A stretch of 64,000 bases of DNA from Janthinobacterium sp. GW456P (GTDB lineage Bacteria; Pseudomonadota; Gammaproteobacteria; Burkholderiales; Burkholderiaceae_D). The stretch lies in the NCBI RefSeq assembly GCF_002127655.1, contig NZ_NEHB01000009.1:103957-167956 (forward strand). Reading direction: 5' to 3'. Of this stretch, positions 56,414-64,000 are shown piece by piece. The translations under genes and the position numbers were made by a program. The notes beneath the pieces are model-generated. The model was not told the DNA's origin and did not search any database. It worked only from the letters and a program-made list of their open reading frames with translations. Numbering within the stretch: position 1 is the first letter of the stretch; the number at the start of each line of letters is the position of its first letter.

Positions 56414-57019
56414 ATGGACAGCGCAATTTTCTTGAAAGGCATGGGGCTCGGCGCGAGCCTGATCGTGGCCATCGGCACGCAAAACGCGTTCTTGCTCAAA
56501 CAGGGGCTGAAGCGCCATTACGTGCTCACCTGCATCCTGGTCTGCTTGCTGTGCGACGCCATCCTGATCACGGCCGGCGTGGCCGGCATGGGCACCTTTA
56601 TTGCCGATAACCCCAATTTCCTGCTGTGGGCCAAGGCCGGTGGCGCCACCTTCCTGATCGCCTACGGCTTGCGCGCCGCCAAGTCGGCCTGGCGCCCGAC
56701 GGCCCTGACGGTGTCGGCCGCCAAGGCGCCCGAAGGCTATTGGGCAGTGATCGGCGCGGCGCTGGCCTTCAGCCTGCTGAACCCGCACGCCTTCCTCGAC
56801 ACGGTCATCCTGCTCGGCTCGATCGGCGGCCAGCATGAAGGCGTGGGACGTTTCTACTTTGCCGGCGGCGCCATCATGGCGTCGGCCCTGTGGTTCTTCC
56901 TGCTGGGCTTTGGCGCCCGCTACCTGGCGCCCGTGTTTGCCAAGCCCATGGCCTGGCGCGTGCTCGACGGCATCATCGCCCTCGTCATGTGGGCCATCGC
57001 GGCCTCGCTGTTCCTGTAA
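56414..57019 (+). CDS. argO: LysE/ArgO-family amino-acid exporter
   Basis: A 201-residue membrane protein with six predicted helices. The start MDSAIFLKGMGLGASLIVAIGTQNAFLLKQGL is typical of LysE/ArgO, with GTQNAF near residue 21 (quoted in part). It exports basic amino acids. ATG at 56414 follows AAAGGAA; the longer upstream frame is not supported. It is controlled by the divergent ArgP gene. Confidence 0.95.
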   Translation: MDSAIFLKGMGLGASLIVAIGTQNAFLLKQGLKRHYVLTCILVCLLCDAILITAGVAGMGTFIADNPNFLLWAKAGGATFLIAYGLRAAKSAWRPTALTVSAAKAPEGYWAVIGAALAFSLLNPHAFLDTVILLGSIGGQHEGVGRFYFAGGAIMASALWFFLLGFGARYLAPVFAKPMAWRVLDGIIALVMWAIAASLFL

Positions 57020-58450
57020 TCAGCGGGTCAGGAAGGCCAGTACGCGGCTGGCCAGCTTGCCATACGGCGGCCGCAGCAGTGCCAACGGGCTGTAGCGTGC
57101 CTGGTAAAACACGGGCCGCAGCTTGCTGAAAGTGTGAAAACCTTCGACGCCGTGGTAGTGGCCCATGCCGGACTCTCCCACTCCGCCGAAGGGTAAATCA
57201 TGCTGGCCCACGTGGAATAGGGCATCGTTGACGGACACGCCGCCCGACATCACGCGGTCGATCAGCAGCTGCACCGTGCATGCGTTATTGCTGAACGGAT
57301 AGATGGCCAGCGGGCGCGGCCCCCCGTTGATGCTGGCGATCACGGTCTCCAGCTTCGTATAGCCGCGCAGTGGCAGGATGGGGCCGAAGATTTCCCGCGT
57401 CAGCAGCAGGCTGTCTTCGGGCGCGTCGAGCACGATGTGCGGCGCGATCTTGCGCGTGGCCCGGTCATATGTTGGCCCCGGCAGCAAGGAAATCACTTGC
57501 GCGCCCCCCGCGCGCGCTTCGTCGAGCGCCTGCAGCAGACGCTCAAAGGCGGCCTCGTCGATGATGGACGTGTAGTCGGGCGTGTCCAGCCTTGGGTAGC
57601 GCGTGGGCATGATCCGGCGCGCATGGTCGACGAAGGCGGCGATGCCGGCCTCGGGCAGCCAGGCATGGTCGACGCTGGTGCAGATTTGCCCCGCATTCAG
57701 GTACTTGACGAACAAGATGCGCTCGGCAGCCGTGCGCACGTCGAAATCGGCGCAGACGATGGCCGGCGCCTTGCCGCCCAGCTCCAGGGTCACCGGGCAC
57801 AGATTGCGTGCGGCGGCCGCCATGACGGCCCGGCCCGTCTGGCCGGAACCCGTAAACAGCAAGTGGTCGAACGGCAGTTGCGAAAAAGCGATGCCCACGC
57901 CGCCCGTCTCATCAACAAACCGCAGCTTTTCCGGCGGAAAATAGGCGGGCATGGTCTCGATCAGCAGCCGCGCCAGATGGCGCGAGTTCTCGCTCATCTT
58001 GACCATGGCGCGGTTGCCGGCGGCAAAGATGTAAGTCAGGGGCACCAGGCTCAGGTTGACGGGGAAATTCCACGGCACGATGACGCCCACCACGCCCAAG
58101 GGCTGGGGCAGCACGCGGTTGCGGGCACCCGGAAAATTGCGCCAGTCCACGCTGCGGCGCTGCGGTGTCATCCACTTTTTCAACTGGCTCAGTACGTGAG
58201 CGATGCCGTCGATGGCAGGGAATATCTCCGCCAGCAAGGTTTCGTGGTGGGAACGGTTGCCATAATCGGCGCTGATCGCCTGGCACAGCGCCAGCTTGTG
58301 GTCGCGGAGATAGCGCTGCAGGGTTTGCAGGTCGCGTTTGCGCTCGGCCAGGGTCGGCACGGGGTGGGCCAGGCAGGCGGCGCGCTGCAAGGCCAGGGCG
58401 GCAGCGAGTTCGGCGTGCTTCAGTTCCATGTTGTTTGCGACATCAGGCAT
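57020..58450 (-). CDS. Aldehyde dehydrogenase (coniferyl aldehyde dehydrogenase type)
   Basis: A 476-residue NAD(P)-dependent aldehyde dehydrogenase. Motifs: VPWNFPVNL, TGSGQTGRAV (cofactor), LELGGKAP with the general-base Glu, and catalytic Cys in NAGQICTS. The YGNRSHHETLLAEI N-terminal block and HTFSKLRPVFYQ C-terminus fit the CalB/short-chain alkyl-aldehyde group. ATG at 58450 follows AAGGAG. It ends one base after the exporter stop codon on the opposite strand, a convergent arrangement with no room for a separate terminator. Confidence 0.9.
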   Translation of the reverse strand: MPDVANNMELKHAELAAALALQRAACLAHPVPTLAERKRDLQTLQRYLRDHKLALCQAISADYGNRSHHETLLAEIFPAIDGIAHVLSQLKKWMTPQRRSVDWRNFPGARNRVLPQPLGVVGVIVPWNFPVNLSLVPLTYIFAAGNRAMVKMSENSRHLARLLIETMPAYFPPEKLRFVDETGGVGIAFSQLPFDHLLFTGSGQTGRAVMAAAARNLCPVTLELGGKAPAIVCADFDVRTAAERILFVKYLNAGQICTSVDHAWLPEAGIAAFVDHARRIMPTRYPRLDTPDYTSIIDEAAFERLLQALDEARAGGAQVISLLPGPTYDRATRKIAPHIVLDAPEDSLLLTREIFGPILPLRGYTKLETVIASINGGPRPLAIYPFSNNACTVQLLIDRVMSGGVSVNDALFHVGQHDLPFGGVGESGMGHYHGVEGFHTFSKLRPVFYQARYSPLALLRPPYGKLASRVLAFLTR

Positions 58451-58597
58451 GTTTCTCCTTGGCCGGCCGGGCAATACGCGCGCCGTTCCAGCGCACTATA
58501 GGCGAGTATTTGCAAATGTGCCGCCAGCGAGCCGACGCTGCTGCACGATACGCCGTAAAATGTCCGTCAACTTGACGCTACGCTTTCCAGGAATGCC

Positions 58598-59050
58598 ATG
58601 ACCCCGACCACGCCAGACTCCCTGCACATCGTGTGCCCCCATTGCGACGCCGTCAACCGCCTGCCGGCCGCCCGGCTCACGGAGCAGCCCACTTGCGGAA
58701 AATGCCAGAAGGATTTGTTTACGGGCCAGCCCGTGGACCTGGCCAGCGCCCGTTTCCTCAAGCATATCGAGCGCAGCGACATTCCCGTGCTGGTGGACTT
58801 CTGGGCGCCGTGGTGCGGCCCGTGCCGCAGCATGGCGCCATTCTATGTGCAAGCCGCCAAGACCCTGGAACCGGCATTTCGTGTCGTCAAGGTGAATACG
58901 GAAGCGTCGCCGGACCTGGGCAGCCGTTTCAACATCCGCAGCATTCCCACCCTGGCCCTGTTTTTGCGCGGCGTGGAAGTGGCGCGCCAGCCGGGCGCCA
59001 TCGATGCCAATGCCATCGTCGCCTGGGCCAGGGATAAAGCCCGCCTGTGA
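58598..59050 (+). CDS. trxC: Thioredoxin 2 (TrxC), zinc-containing
   Basis: A 150-residue TrxC. The N-terminal zinc ribbon has Cys13, Cys16, Cys33 and Cys36 (two CxxC pairs), and the redox site is WCGPC (72-76). The thioredoxin fold's cis-proline is in SIPTLALF. It is a cytoplasmic disulfide reductase, oxidative-stress responsive in E. coli. A hairpin follows eight bases after the stop codon. Confidence 0.95.
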   Translation: MTPTTPDSLHIVCPHCDAVNRLPAARLTEQPTCGKCQKDLFTGQPVDLASARFLKHIERSDIPVLVDFWAPWCGPCRSMAPFYVQAAKTLEPAFRVVKVNTEASPDLGSRFNIRSIPTLALFLRGVEVARQPGAIDANAIVAWARDKARL

Positions 59051-59057
59051 GGCAACA

Positions 59058-59078
59058 GGAAAACCAGCGTGGTTTTCC
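59058..59078 (+). terminator. Hairpin after trxC
   Basis: Perfect eight-base stem GGAAAACC / GGTTTTCC with loop AGCGT, then ATTTG. The T run is short, so termination is probably partial. It separates trxC from the MarR promoter. Confidence 0.55.
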
Positions 59079-59080
59079 AT

Positions 59081-59118
59081 TTGACATGTAGTATGGCGCC
59101 ATATTATATTGCGCCATA
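59081..59118 (+). promoter_or_regulatory. MarR promoter with operator spanning the -10 region and the start codon
   Basis: A -35-like TTGACA at 59081-59086 and a -10-like TATATT at 59105-59110 (18 bp apart) predict a transcription start within a base or two of the ATG at 59118. An inverted repeat TATGGCGC (59092-59099) / GCGCCATA (59111-59118) overlaps both, fitting MarR autorepression. No ribosome-binding site precedes the ATG, so a leaderless message is likely. Confidence 0.65.
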
Positions 59119-59630
59119 TGATAAAACTCGAACAGAAATACACGGCCCTGCTCGGTGACGTGCAGCGCCGCGCGCCCGGCCCCGATATGCCTGCATCCGT
59201 AGAACGTTTGCGCCTGTGCTTTGAAGTGCTGGGCCTGGCATCGGCCATCGATGGCGATTGCGCCACGCGCCTGGGCCGGCATGGCTTGTCGGAAGGCAAG
59301 TTCGTGCTGCTGGCCCTGCTGCGCGACGTGCCCGGCGGCCTCTCGCCGCACGAACTGGCCGAGCGGGGCGGCGTGACGCGTGGCACCATCACGGGCTTGC
59401 TCGACGGCCTCGAGCGCGATGGCTTCCTGGCGCGCCATGCGGACCGACTCGACCGGCGCAAGCTGCTGGTGCGCCTGAGCGCCAAGGGGGAAGCCGCCGC
59501 CGCGACCCTGGTCGATGAGCACGCGCAATGGATCGCCAGCCTGTTCGCCGATTTCACGCCGGAAGAAAGGCAGTTGTTGAGTGCGCTGCTGGAAAAAGCC
59601 TGGCGCAAGACGGACCGGGGTGCTGCATGA
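59118..59630 (+). CDS. MarR-family regulator
   Basis: A 170-residue MarR protein. The winged helix-turn-helix is about 68-135 (GGLSPHELAERGGVTRGTITGLLDGLE, with recognition helix GTITGLLD). The wing is ERDGFLARHADRLDRRKLLVRL. ATG at 59118 is chosen; a TTG nine bases earlier would lie inside the operator. The stop codon overlaps the next gene's start by 4 bp, so the regulator controls itself and the DNA alkylation repair-like gene. Confidence 0.9.
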   Translation: MIKLEQKYTALLGDVQRRAPGPDMPASVERLRLCFEVLGLASAIDGDCATRLGRHGLSEGKFVLLALLRDVPGGLSPHELAERGGVTRGTITGLLDGLERDGFLARHADRLDRRKLLVRLSAKGEAAAATLVDEHAQWIASLFADFTPEERQLLSALLEKAWRKTDRGAA

Positions 59631-60373
59631 GCCGGAGCATTGCCGACATCGCGCCCGCGCGCCTGGCCCTGCTGAATCAGGGAACGGTGGCCAGCGCCAC
59701 CCTGACGGAAGGGCTGGCCATCGATTTCGCCCAACTGCTGGCCGCCGCCGTGCCCGCTATCGGCGCCGCCCGCCTGGAGCGGATGCGCGCCCAGGCCGCG
59801 GCCGGCATCACCCGGCGCATGGCACTTGCGGCGCAATTGCTGCTCGATGCCGACGCCGACCTGGCGCTGCTGCAGGCGCACCCCTCCGACACGGTGCGCG
59901 GCTGGGTTTGTTTTGCCATCGCCGACCAACCCGGCTTGACCTTGCCGCAACAGCTGGCCGCCCTGCGGCCGCTGGCCGACGATGGCCATTTCGGCGTGCG
60001 CGAATGGGCCTGGCTGGCGCTGCGGCCCCGGCTGGCCGCGAACCTGGCGGACGCGATCGCGCTGCTGGTGCCGTGGACGGCGGACCCGTCGGAAAGAGTG
60101 CGGCGTTTCGCCAGCGAAGCGCTGCGCCCGCGCGGCGTGTGGTGTGCGCACATTGCCGAGTTGAAGCAACAGCCGCAGCTGGCCTTGTCCCTGCTGCAGC
60201 CCTTGCGCGCCGACCCGGCCATCTACGTGCAGGATTCCGTGGCCAACTGGCTCAACGATGCGGCCAAGAGCCAGCCGGACTGGGTGCGCAGCCTGTGCGC
60301 GCAATGGCTGCTGGAAAGCCCTGTTGCCGCGACCAGGCGCATCTGCCAGCGCGCGCTGCGTTCACTTTCTTGA
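59627..60373 (+). CDS. DNA alkylation repair (AlkC/AlkD HEAT-repeat) family protein
   Basis: A 248-residue all-helical protein of HEAT-like repeats. The motif RRFASEALRPRGVW and the closing repeat YVQDSVANWLNDAAKSQPDWV match the AlkC-type DNA glycosylase family (COG4335-like), which removes N3- and N7-alkylated bases. In this family conserved aromatic and acidic residues line a DNA cleft. It is translationally coupled (4 bp overlap) to the MarR gene. Family membership was judged from recalled motifs, so AlkD-like or other HEAT proteins remain possible. Confidence 0.75.
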   Translation: MSRSIADIAPARLALLNQGTVASATLTEGLAIDFAQLLAAAVPAIGAARLERMRAQAAAGITRRMALAAQLLLDADADLALLQAHPSDTVRGWVCFAIADQPGLTLPQQLAALRPLADDGHFGVREWAWLALRPRLAANLADAIALLVPWTADPSERVRRFASEALRPRGVWCAHIAELKQQPQLALSLLQPLRADPAIYVQDSVANWLNDAAKSQPDWVRSLCAQWLLESPVAATRRICQRALRSLS

Positions 60374-60390
60374 TTGTTTGGAGGACAAAC

Positions 60391-60726
60391 ATGCATTACC
60401 TGTTAGAACTGTACAGCCCCAAACCGGCCTGGCTGGCCCTCGATGGCGCCGCGCGCCAGGCGTATTTCGACATGGTAGGCGCCGGCATGGCGGCCTTGTC
60501 CGGCAGCGGCGCCGAAGCGCTGGCCCTGGGCGCCATCGATGGCGGCAAGCCGCATGCGGCCAGCCAGCAATTTTATGCCGTCTGGCGCTTCCCGGACGCG
60601 GCGGCACTGGACGCCTTGCTGGCCGGCATCGCCGCCACGGGTTGGCATGATTATTTCGATACCGTCAACGCGGCTGGCCCGGCCGTGGATTTTCCTGGCC
60701 ACCTGGCGCAGCTGGCCGCCGTCTAA
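60391..60726 (+). CDS. Small conserved protein, possible DUF6616-like
   Basis: A 111-residue single-domain protein (MHYLLELYSPKPAWLALD; QQFYAVWRFPDAAALDALL; GWHDYFDTVNAAGP). It looks like a ferredoxin-like alpha/beta sandwich such as EthD or dimeric alpha/beta-barrel proteins. ATG at 60391 follows GGAGG. It lies 17 bp after the alkylation-repair gene and is probably in the same operon. No function can be assigned. Confidence 0.7.
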   Translation: MHYLLELYSPKPAWLALDGAARQAYFDMVGAGMAALSGSGAEALALGAIDGGKPHAASQQFYAVWRFPDAAALDALLAGIAATGWHDYFDTVNAAGPAVDFPGHLAQLAAV

Positions 60727-60788
60727 GCGTACGGCGTTTTCCCTGCCGCTGCGGTAAAGTTGGCATTTTCATCCAACCACCGACGTTG

Positions 60789-61379
60789 ATGCTGCTCAAA
60801 CCGCTCTCTATTCTGTTGCTTGCCCTGGCGCCCATGCTGGCGTCGGCCGCGCCTGCCACGCCGCACGCCCTTGTCGCCGCCGCCCGCCAGCAGGTGGGCG
60901 TGACCCTGCAGTACGACCCGCGCTACGAACGCCTCGCCTATCCCGGTGGCGACGTGCCGCTCGAGCGGGGCGTGTGCACGGACGTGGTCGTGCGTGCCTA
61001 CCGCCAGCTGGGACAGGATTTGCAGGTGCTGGTGCACGAAGACATGCGCAAGGCGTGGCAGGTGTACCAGCAGCAGGGGCGCTGGCAGATGAAGGCGCCG
61101 GACCGCAATATCGACCACCGCCGCGTGCCCAACCTGGGCACCTACTTTGCCCGCCACGGCACCAGCCTGCCGCCCAGCAAGGAAGCGAACGCTTACCGCG
61201 CGGGCGACATCGTCACCTGGCGCCTGCCGCGCAACCTGACCCATATCGGCATCGTCAGCGACAAGCAGTCGTGGAGCGGCGTGCCGCTGATCATCCACAA
61301 CATCGGCGAGGGCGCGCGCGAGGAAAATATCTTGTTCAGTTATCCGATCACGGGGCACTATCGCTGGCAACCGCGCTGA
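60789..61379 (+). CDS. DUF1287 family exported protein (YijF-like)
   Basis: A 196-residue protein with a signal peptide (LLALAPMLASA, cleavage near residue 20). CTDVVVRAYR carries a conserved Cys; the His in THIGIVSD (about 156-157) and a later one in IIHNIGEG suggest an NlpC/P60-like papain fold. Family members are exported and of unknown function. Its 3' end overlaps the convergent MocR gene by 32 bp. Confidence 0.85.
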   Translation: MLLKPLSILLLALAPMLASAAPATPHALVAAARQQVGVTLQYDPRYERLAYPGGDVPLERGVCTDVVVRAYRQLGQDLQVLVHEDMRKAWQVYQQQGRWQMKAPDRNIDHRRVPNLGTYFARHGTSLPPSKEANAYRAGDIVTWRLPRNLTHIGIVSDKQSWSGVPLIIHNIGEGAREENILFSYPITGHYRWQPR

Positions 61380-62820
61380 GGGGCAGGGGCGCGATCTCTT
61401 GCAGGATCGCCAGCACGAGCGCCAGCGCCGTGTCGATATCGAGCTTGTCGATGGCGCCATAGCCGAGGAACAGGCCCTCATGGCGGGCGGGGCCATGGTA
61501 AAAGCCCGATAGCGCATACAGGCTGATGTCGGCCAGGCGCGCGCGGCGCAGCAATTCGGCGATGTCGAGCGGCGCCTGCGCCAGGGCCGCCACGTGGAAG
61601 CCGGCGCTGGCCGGCACCAGGCGGAACCACGGCGCCAGCGGGCCGTTGAACCAGTGCAGCAGCCGCTCGCGCCGCCCCGCATAGATATCGTGGCAGCGGC
61701 GGATATGGCGCAGCAGATGGCCATCGCCGATGAACTTGGCCAGCGCATGCTGGCCCAGGCTGGCCGTATGGCAATCGCTCAGGTATTTCACCGTCTGCAT
61801 GGCGGCCACGATGGCTTGCGGCAGCACCACATAGCCCAGGCGCAATTCCGGCAGCAGGATCTTGGAAAAGCTGCCCACGTGCGCGACGAGGCCATAGCGG
61901 TCCATGCTTTGCAGCGCATCCTCGGGCCGGCCCTCGTAGCGGAAGGCGCTGTCGTAATCGTCTTCGATGATGATGGCGCCTAATTGTTGCGCCCGCTCCA
62001 GCAAGGCATGGCGGCGCGCCATGCTCATCGGCATGCCGAGCGGGAATTGATGCGCGGGCGTGACATAGATCAGCCGCGTGCCGTCGGGGATCTGGTCGAC
62101 CATGAGGCCATCCTGGTCCACTTCGACGCCCACCACGCGCGCGCCCTGGCTGGCGAATACGGCGCGCGCCACGGGGTAGCCGGGTTCTTCCACGGCTGCC
62201 GTGTCGCCCGGTTCCAGCAGGGTAAGCGCCAGCAGGTGCAAGGCTTGCTGCGCGCCGCTGGTGACGAGCACTTGTTCCTCGGTGCAATGGATGCCGCGGC
62301 TGAAGGCGGCATGGCCGGCAATCGCCGCGCGCAAGGCGGGCAAGCCTTCCGCGGGGCCATAGCGGCCGCGCGCCTGGCCGCCCTGGCGCAGCGCGTGCAG
62401 CAGGCAGGCGCGCCATTCATCGTGCGGGAAATGCGACGGCGTGGCGCGTCCGCCGATGAAGGCGTAGCGTGCCGGCGTTTCCTGGCTGGCGCGGCGCAGG
62501 GGCGTAGGCGTCGCTTCCCAGCGGGCGATGCGCTGCGCGCTGGCCAGCGGCGCGCTGGCATGGCGGCGCTGCGGCGAGGCATGCGGCGTCTGCACGAAGC
62601 TGCCCACGCCTACCTTGCCCACCAGCAGTTTTTCATAGCCGAGCTTGTCGTACACGTCGGACACCGTCTTGCGCGACAGGCCCAGCTGGCTGGCCAGCAG
62701 GCGCGAGGGCGGCAATTGCTGGCCGTCGGCCAGGCGGCCCGAGCGGATCGCCGCGCTGAGCTGGCGGTACAACTGGCCGCCCAGGTCGCGCGTGCCGTCG
62801 ATCAGGATATGTAATTCCAT
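61348..62820 (-). CDS. MocR-type regulator (GntR DNA-binding domain fused to aminotransferase fold)
   Basis: A 490-residue MocR/PdxR protein. The N-terminal GntR winged helix (about 10-80) includes LPPSRLLASQLGLSRKTVSDVYDKL. The aminotransferase-like domain (about 130-480) contains PLP-lysine-type motif HVGSFSKILLPELRLGY. Such proteins sense pyridoxal phosphate or amine substrates. ATG at 62820 gives the typical start MELHILIDGTRDLG. It is divergent from an AhpD-like gene, a likely target. It also overlaps the DUF1287 gene at the 3' end. Confidence 0.9.
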   Translation of the reverse strand: MELHILIDGTRDLGGQLYRQLSAAIRSGRLADGQQLPPSRLLASQLGLSRKTVSDVYDKLGYEKLLVGKVGVGSFVQTPHASPQRRHASAPLASAQRIARWEATPTPLRRASQETPARYAFIGGRATPSHFPHDEWRACLLHALRQGGQARGRYGPAEGLPALRAAIAGHAAFSRGIHCTEEQVLVTSGAQQALHLLALTLLEPGDTAAVEEPGYPVARAVFASQGARVVGVEVDQDGLMVDQIPDGTRLIYVTPAHQFPLGMPMSMARRHALLERAQQLGAIIIEDDYDSAFRYEGRPEDALQSMDRYGLVAHVGSFSKILLPELRLGYVVLPQAIVAAMQTVKYLSDCHTASLGQHALAKFIGDGHLLRHIRRCHDIYAGRRERLLHWFNGPLAPWFRLVPASAGFHVAALAQAPLDIAELLRRARLADISLYALSGFYHGPARHEGLFLGYGAIDKLDIDTALALVLAILQEIAPLPLSAVASDSAP

Positions 62821-62923
62821 GGAGTTTATGCTGGTGGTCTGCTGTTTTTCGGGAAGATTGGCCTGCCGCACGCTCTTCTTGCGCTTCTACAATGATGCAC
62901 CTCTCATTATCAAGGAAACCATC

Positions 62924-63364
62924 ATGACACAGCAACGACTCGATTTCACACAAGCTTCTCCCGACGCCGTCAAGGCAATGTACGCGCTGGAAGCGGCGAT
63001 TGCCAAGCTGGGCGTGGAACACTCGCTGCTCGAGCTGATCCGCCTGCGCGCTTCGCAAATCAACGGCTGCGCCTTTTGCGTGGACATGCACACGAGCGAC
63101 GCGCGCAAGGCGGGCGAAACGGAGCGCCGCCTGTATGCCGTCTCCGTCTGGCGCGAAACGCCGTTCTTCACGCCGCGCGAGCGGGCCGTGCTGGCCTGGA
63201 CGGAAGCGCTGACCCTGCTGCCGCAGAACCATGCGTCCGACGCGGACTACGCTGCGCTGGCGGAACAATTGACGCCGGCGGAAATGGTCAACGTGACCCT
63301 GGCCATCGGTTCCATCAATACCTGGAACCGCCTGGCCGTGGGCTTTCGCAAGATGCCTGAATAA
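62924..63364 (+). CDS. AhpD-like carboxymuconolactone decarboxylase-family protein
   Basis: A 146-residue AhpD/CMD-fold protein. The catalytic motif is CAFCVDMH (CxxCxxxH) near residue 48, indicating alkylhydroperoxidase or thiol-peroxidase activity. The ending NTWNRLAVGFRKMPE is typical of the group. ATG at 62924 follows AAGGAAA. Divergent from the MocR gene by about 100 bp, so the two are probably regulated together. Confidence 0.9.
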   Translation: MTQQRLDFTQASPDAVKAMYALEAAIAKLGVEHSLLELIRLRASQINGCAFCVDMHTSDARKAGETERRLYAVSVWRETPFFTPRERAVLAWTEALTLLPQNHASDADYAALAEQLTPAEMVNVTLAIGSINTWNRLAVGFRKMPE

Positions 63365-63444
63365 ATCCTGTGTTCGTTCGCGAACAGACGATAGGCTGGT
63401 CCCTGCGTAGGCTGGCAGGATGATTGATCAGCCAGGGAGCAGCC

Positions 63445-63741
63445 ATGCAAGTACATATAGGGGAAGGCGCCGAAAAGACGCTGCAGCAGGAGGAAGAGGC
63501 GCGCCGCGAGTTCATCGCCGAACTGTGGCGGCGCTTTGAAGCTCTGCAGGAATGGGCCGTCAGCCACTGGCCCGACCAGCAGCACCCGCTCAGTTCCGCC
63601 GACTTCGTTGAGACGCGCAAGGAAATCTTGAGCTTGCGTTCGCCGGCCGGTTCCTTGAACCAGCCAGCCACGCGCGATGCGGCAGAGCCGGAGCAGGGCG
63701 GCGCGCAATACCAGGATGTGACGCCTGCGCCGTGGCCGTGA
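63445..63741 (+). CDS. Hypothetical 98-residue protein
   Basis: Not recognised. The first half is helical and charged (GAEKTLQQEEEARREFIAELWRRF) and the second half is disordered, Pro/Ala/Glu-rich. The ATG follows GGGAG. It stands alone between the AhpD-like gene and the IS110 end. Confidence 0.6.
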   Translation: MQVHIGEGAEKTLQQEEEARREFIAELWRRFEALQEWAVSHWPDQQHPLSSADFVETRKEILSLRSPAGSLNQPATRDAAEPEQGGAQYQDVTPAPWP

Positions 63742-63798
63742 CCTTGGGTCATCGTGCCGCTATCTCTGTTGTGGTGGCCGTAGATACTGTTATCCCCG

Positions 63799-64000
<202 letters not shown>

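Overview
This 64 kb window is GC-rich chromosomal DNA from a Gram-negative bacterium, most likely a betaproteobacterium of the Oxalobacteraceae (Janthinobacterium/Duganella/Massilia type). The basis for that placement is inference: a phasin gene (polyhydroxyalkanoate granules), a LamB-type maltodextrin regulon under a LacI-family repressor, many LysR regulators, and the overall codon and base composition. No rRNA, tRNA or CRISPR array was seen.

Layout. 0-4.4 kb: aspartate/alanine exchange and decarboxylation module (two AspT-type antiporters plus aspartate 4-decarboxylase) closed by a strong terminator. 4.5-9.3 kb: tripartite exporter operon (TolC-type channel, HlyD-type adaptor, two ABC-2 permeases) with no ATPase gene. 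9.3-11.7 kb: LysR regulator divergent from an alpha/beta hydrolase and a glutathione S-transferase. 11.8-19.6 kb: a tightly packed seven-gene cluster: MoxR-type AAA+ ATPase, two unknown proteins, a zincin-vWA fusion, a helical protein, a PaaK-like adenylating enzyme and a NadR-like NMN adenylyltransferase/ribosylnicotinamide kinase. This is the best candidate for an undescribed system. 19.6-24.5 kb: TetR/SDR pair with three evenly spaced operators, an AraC/GyrI-like regulator, O-acetylhomoserine sulfhydrylase. 23.6-35.8 kb: maltodextrin regulon (PfkB kinase, secreted alpha-amylase, MalG, MalF, MalE, MalK, alpha-glucosidase, LacI repressor, LamB) with five near-identical CAAAGCGCTTTG operators. 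35.9-41.7 kb: MFS exporter/LysR pair, atypical patatin-like protein, chemotaxis receptor.

41.9-49.8 kb is an accessory, partly AT-richer region: GNAT acetyltransferase, decayed IS3-type OrfA, FAD monooxygenase with a divergent LysR gene, a tyrosine-recombinase C-terminal remnant, a dead IS1182-family element, several orphan small ORFs and a frameshifted SRPBCC gene. One orphan pair straddles a tetranucleotide repeat that could switch the two ORFs between separate and fused states.

50.1-63.8 kb is again ordinary chromosome: exported creatininase-like protein with a YVTN beta-propeller, VOC protein, DUF2628 protein, phasin, esterase, ArgP/ArgO pair, coniferyl-aldehyde-type dehydrogenase, thioredoxin 2, MarR with an overlapping AlkC/AlkD-like DNA alkylation repair gene, DUF1287 protein, a MocR regulator divergent from an AhpD-like protein, and the end of an IS110-family transposase running off the right edge. 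All functions are assigned by motif recognition without database searches.
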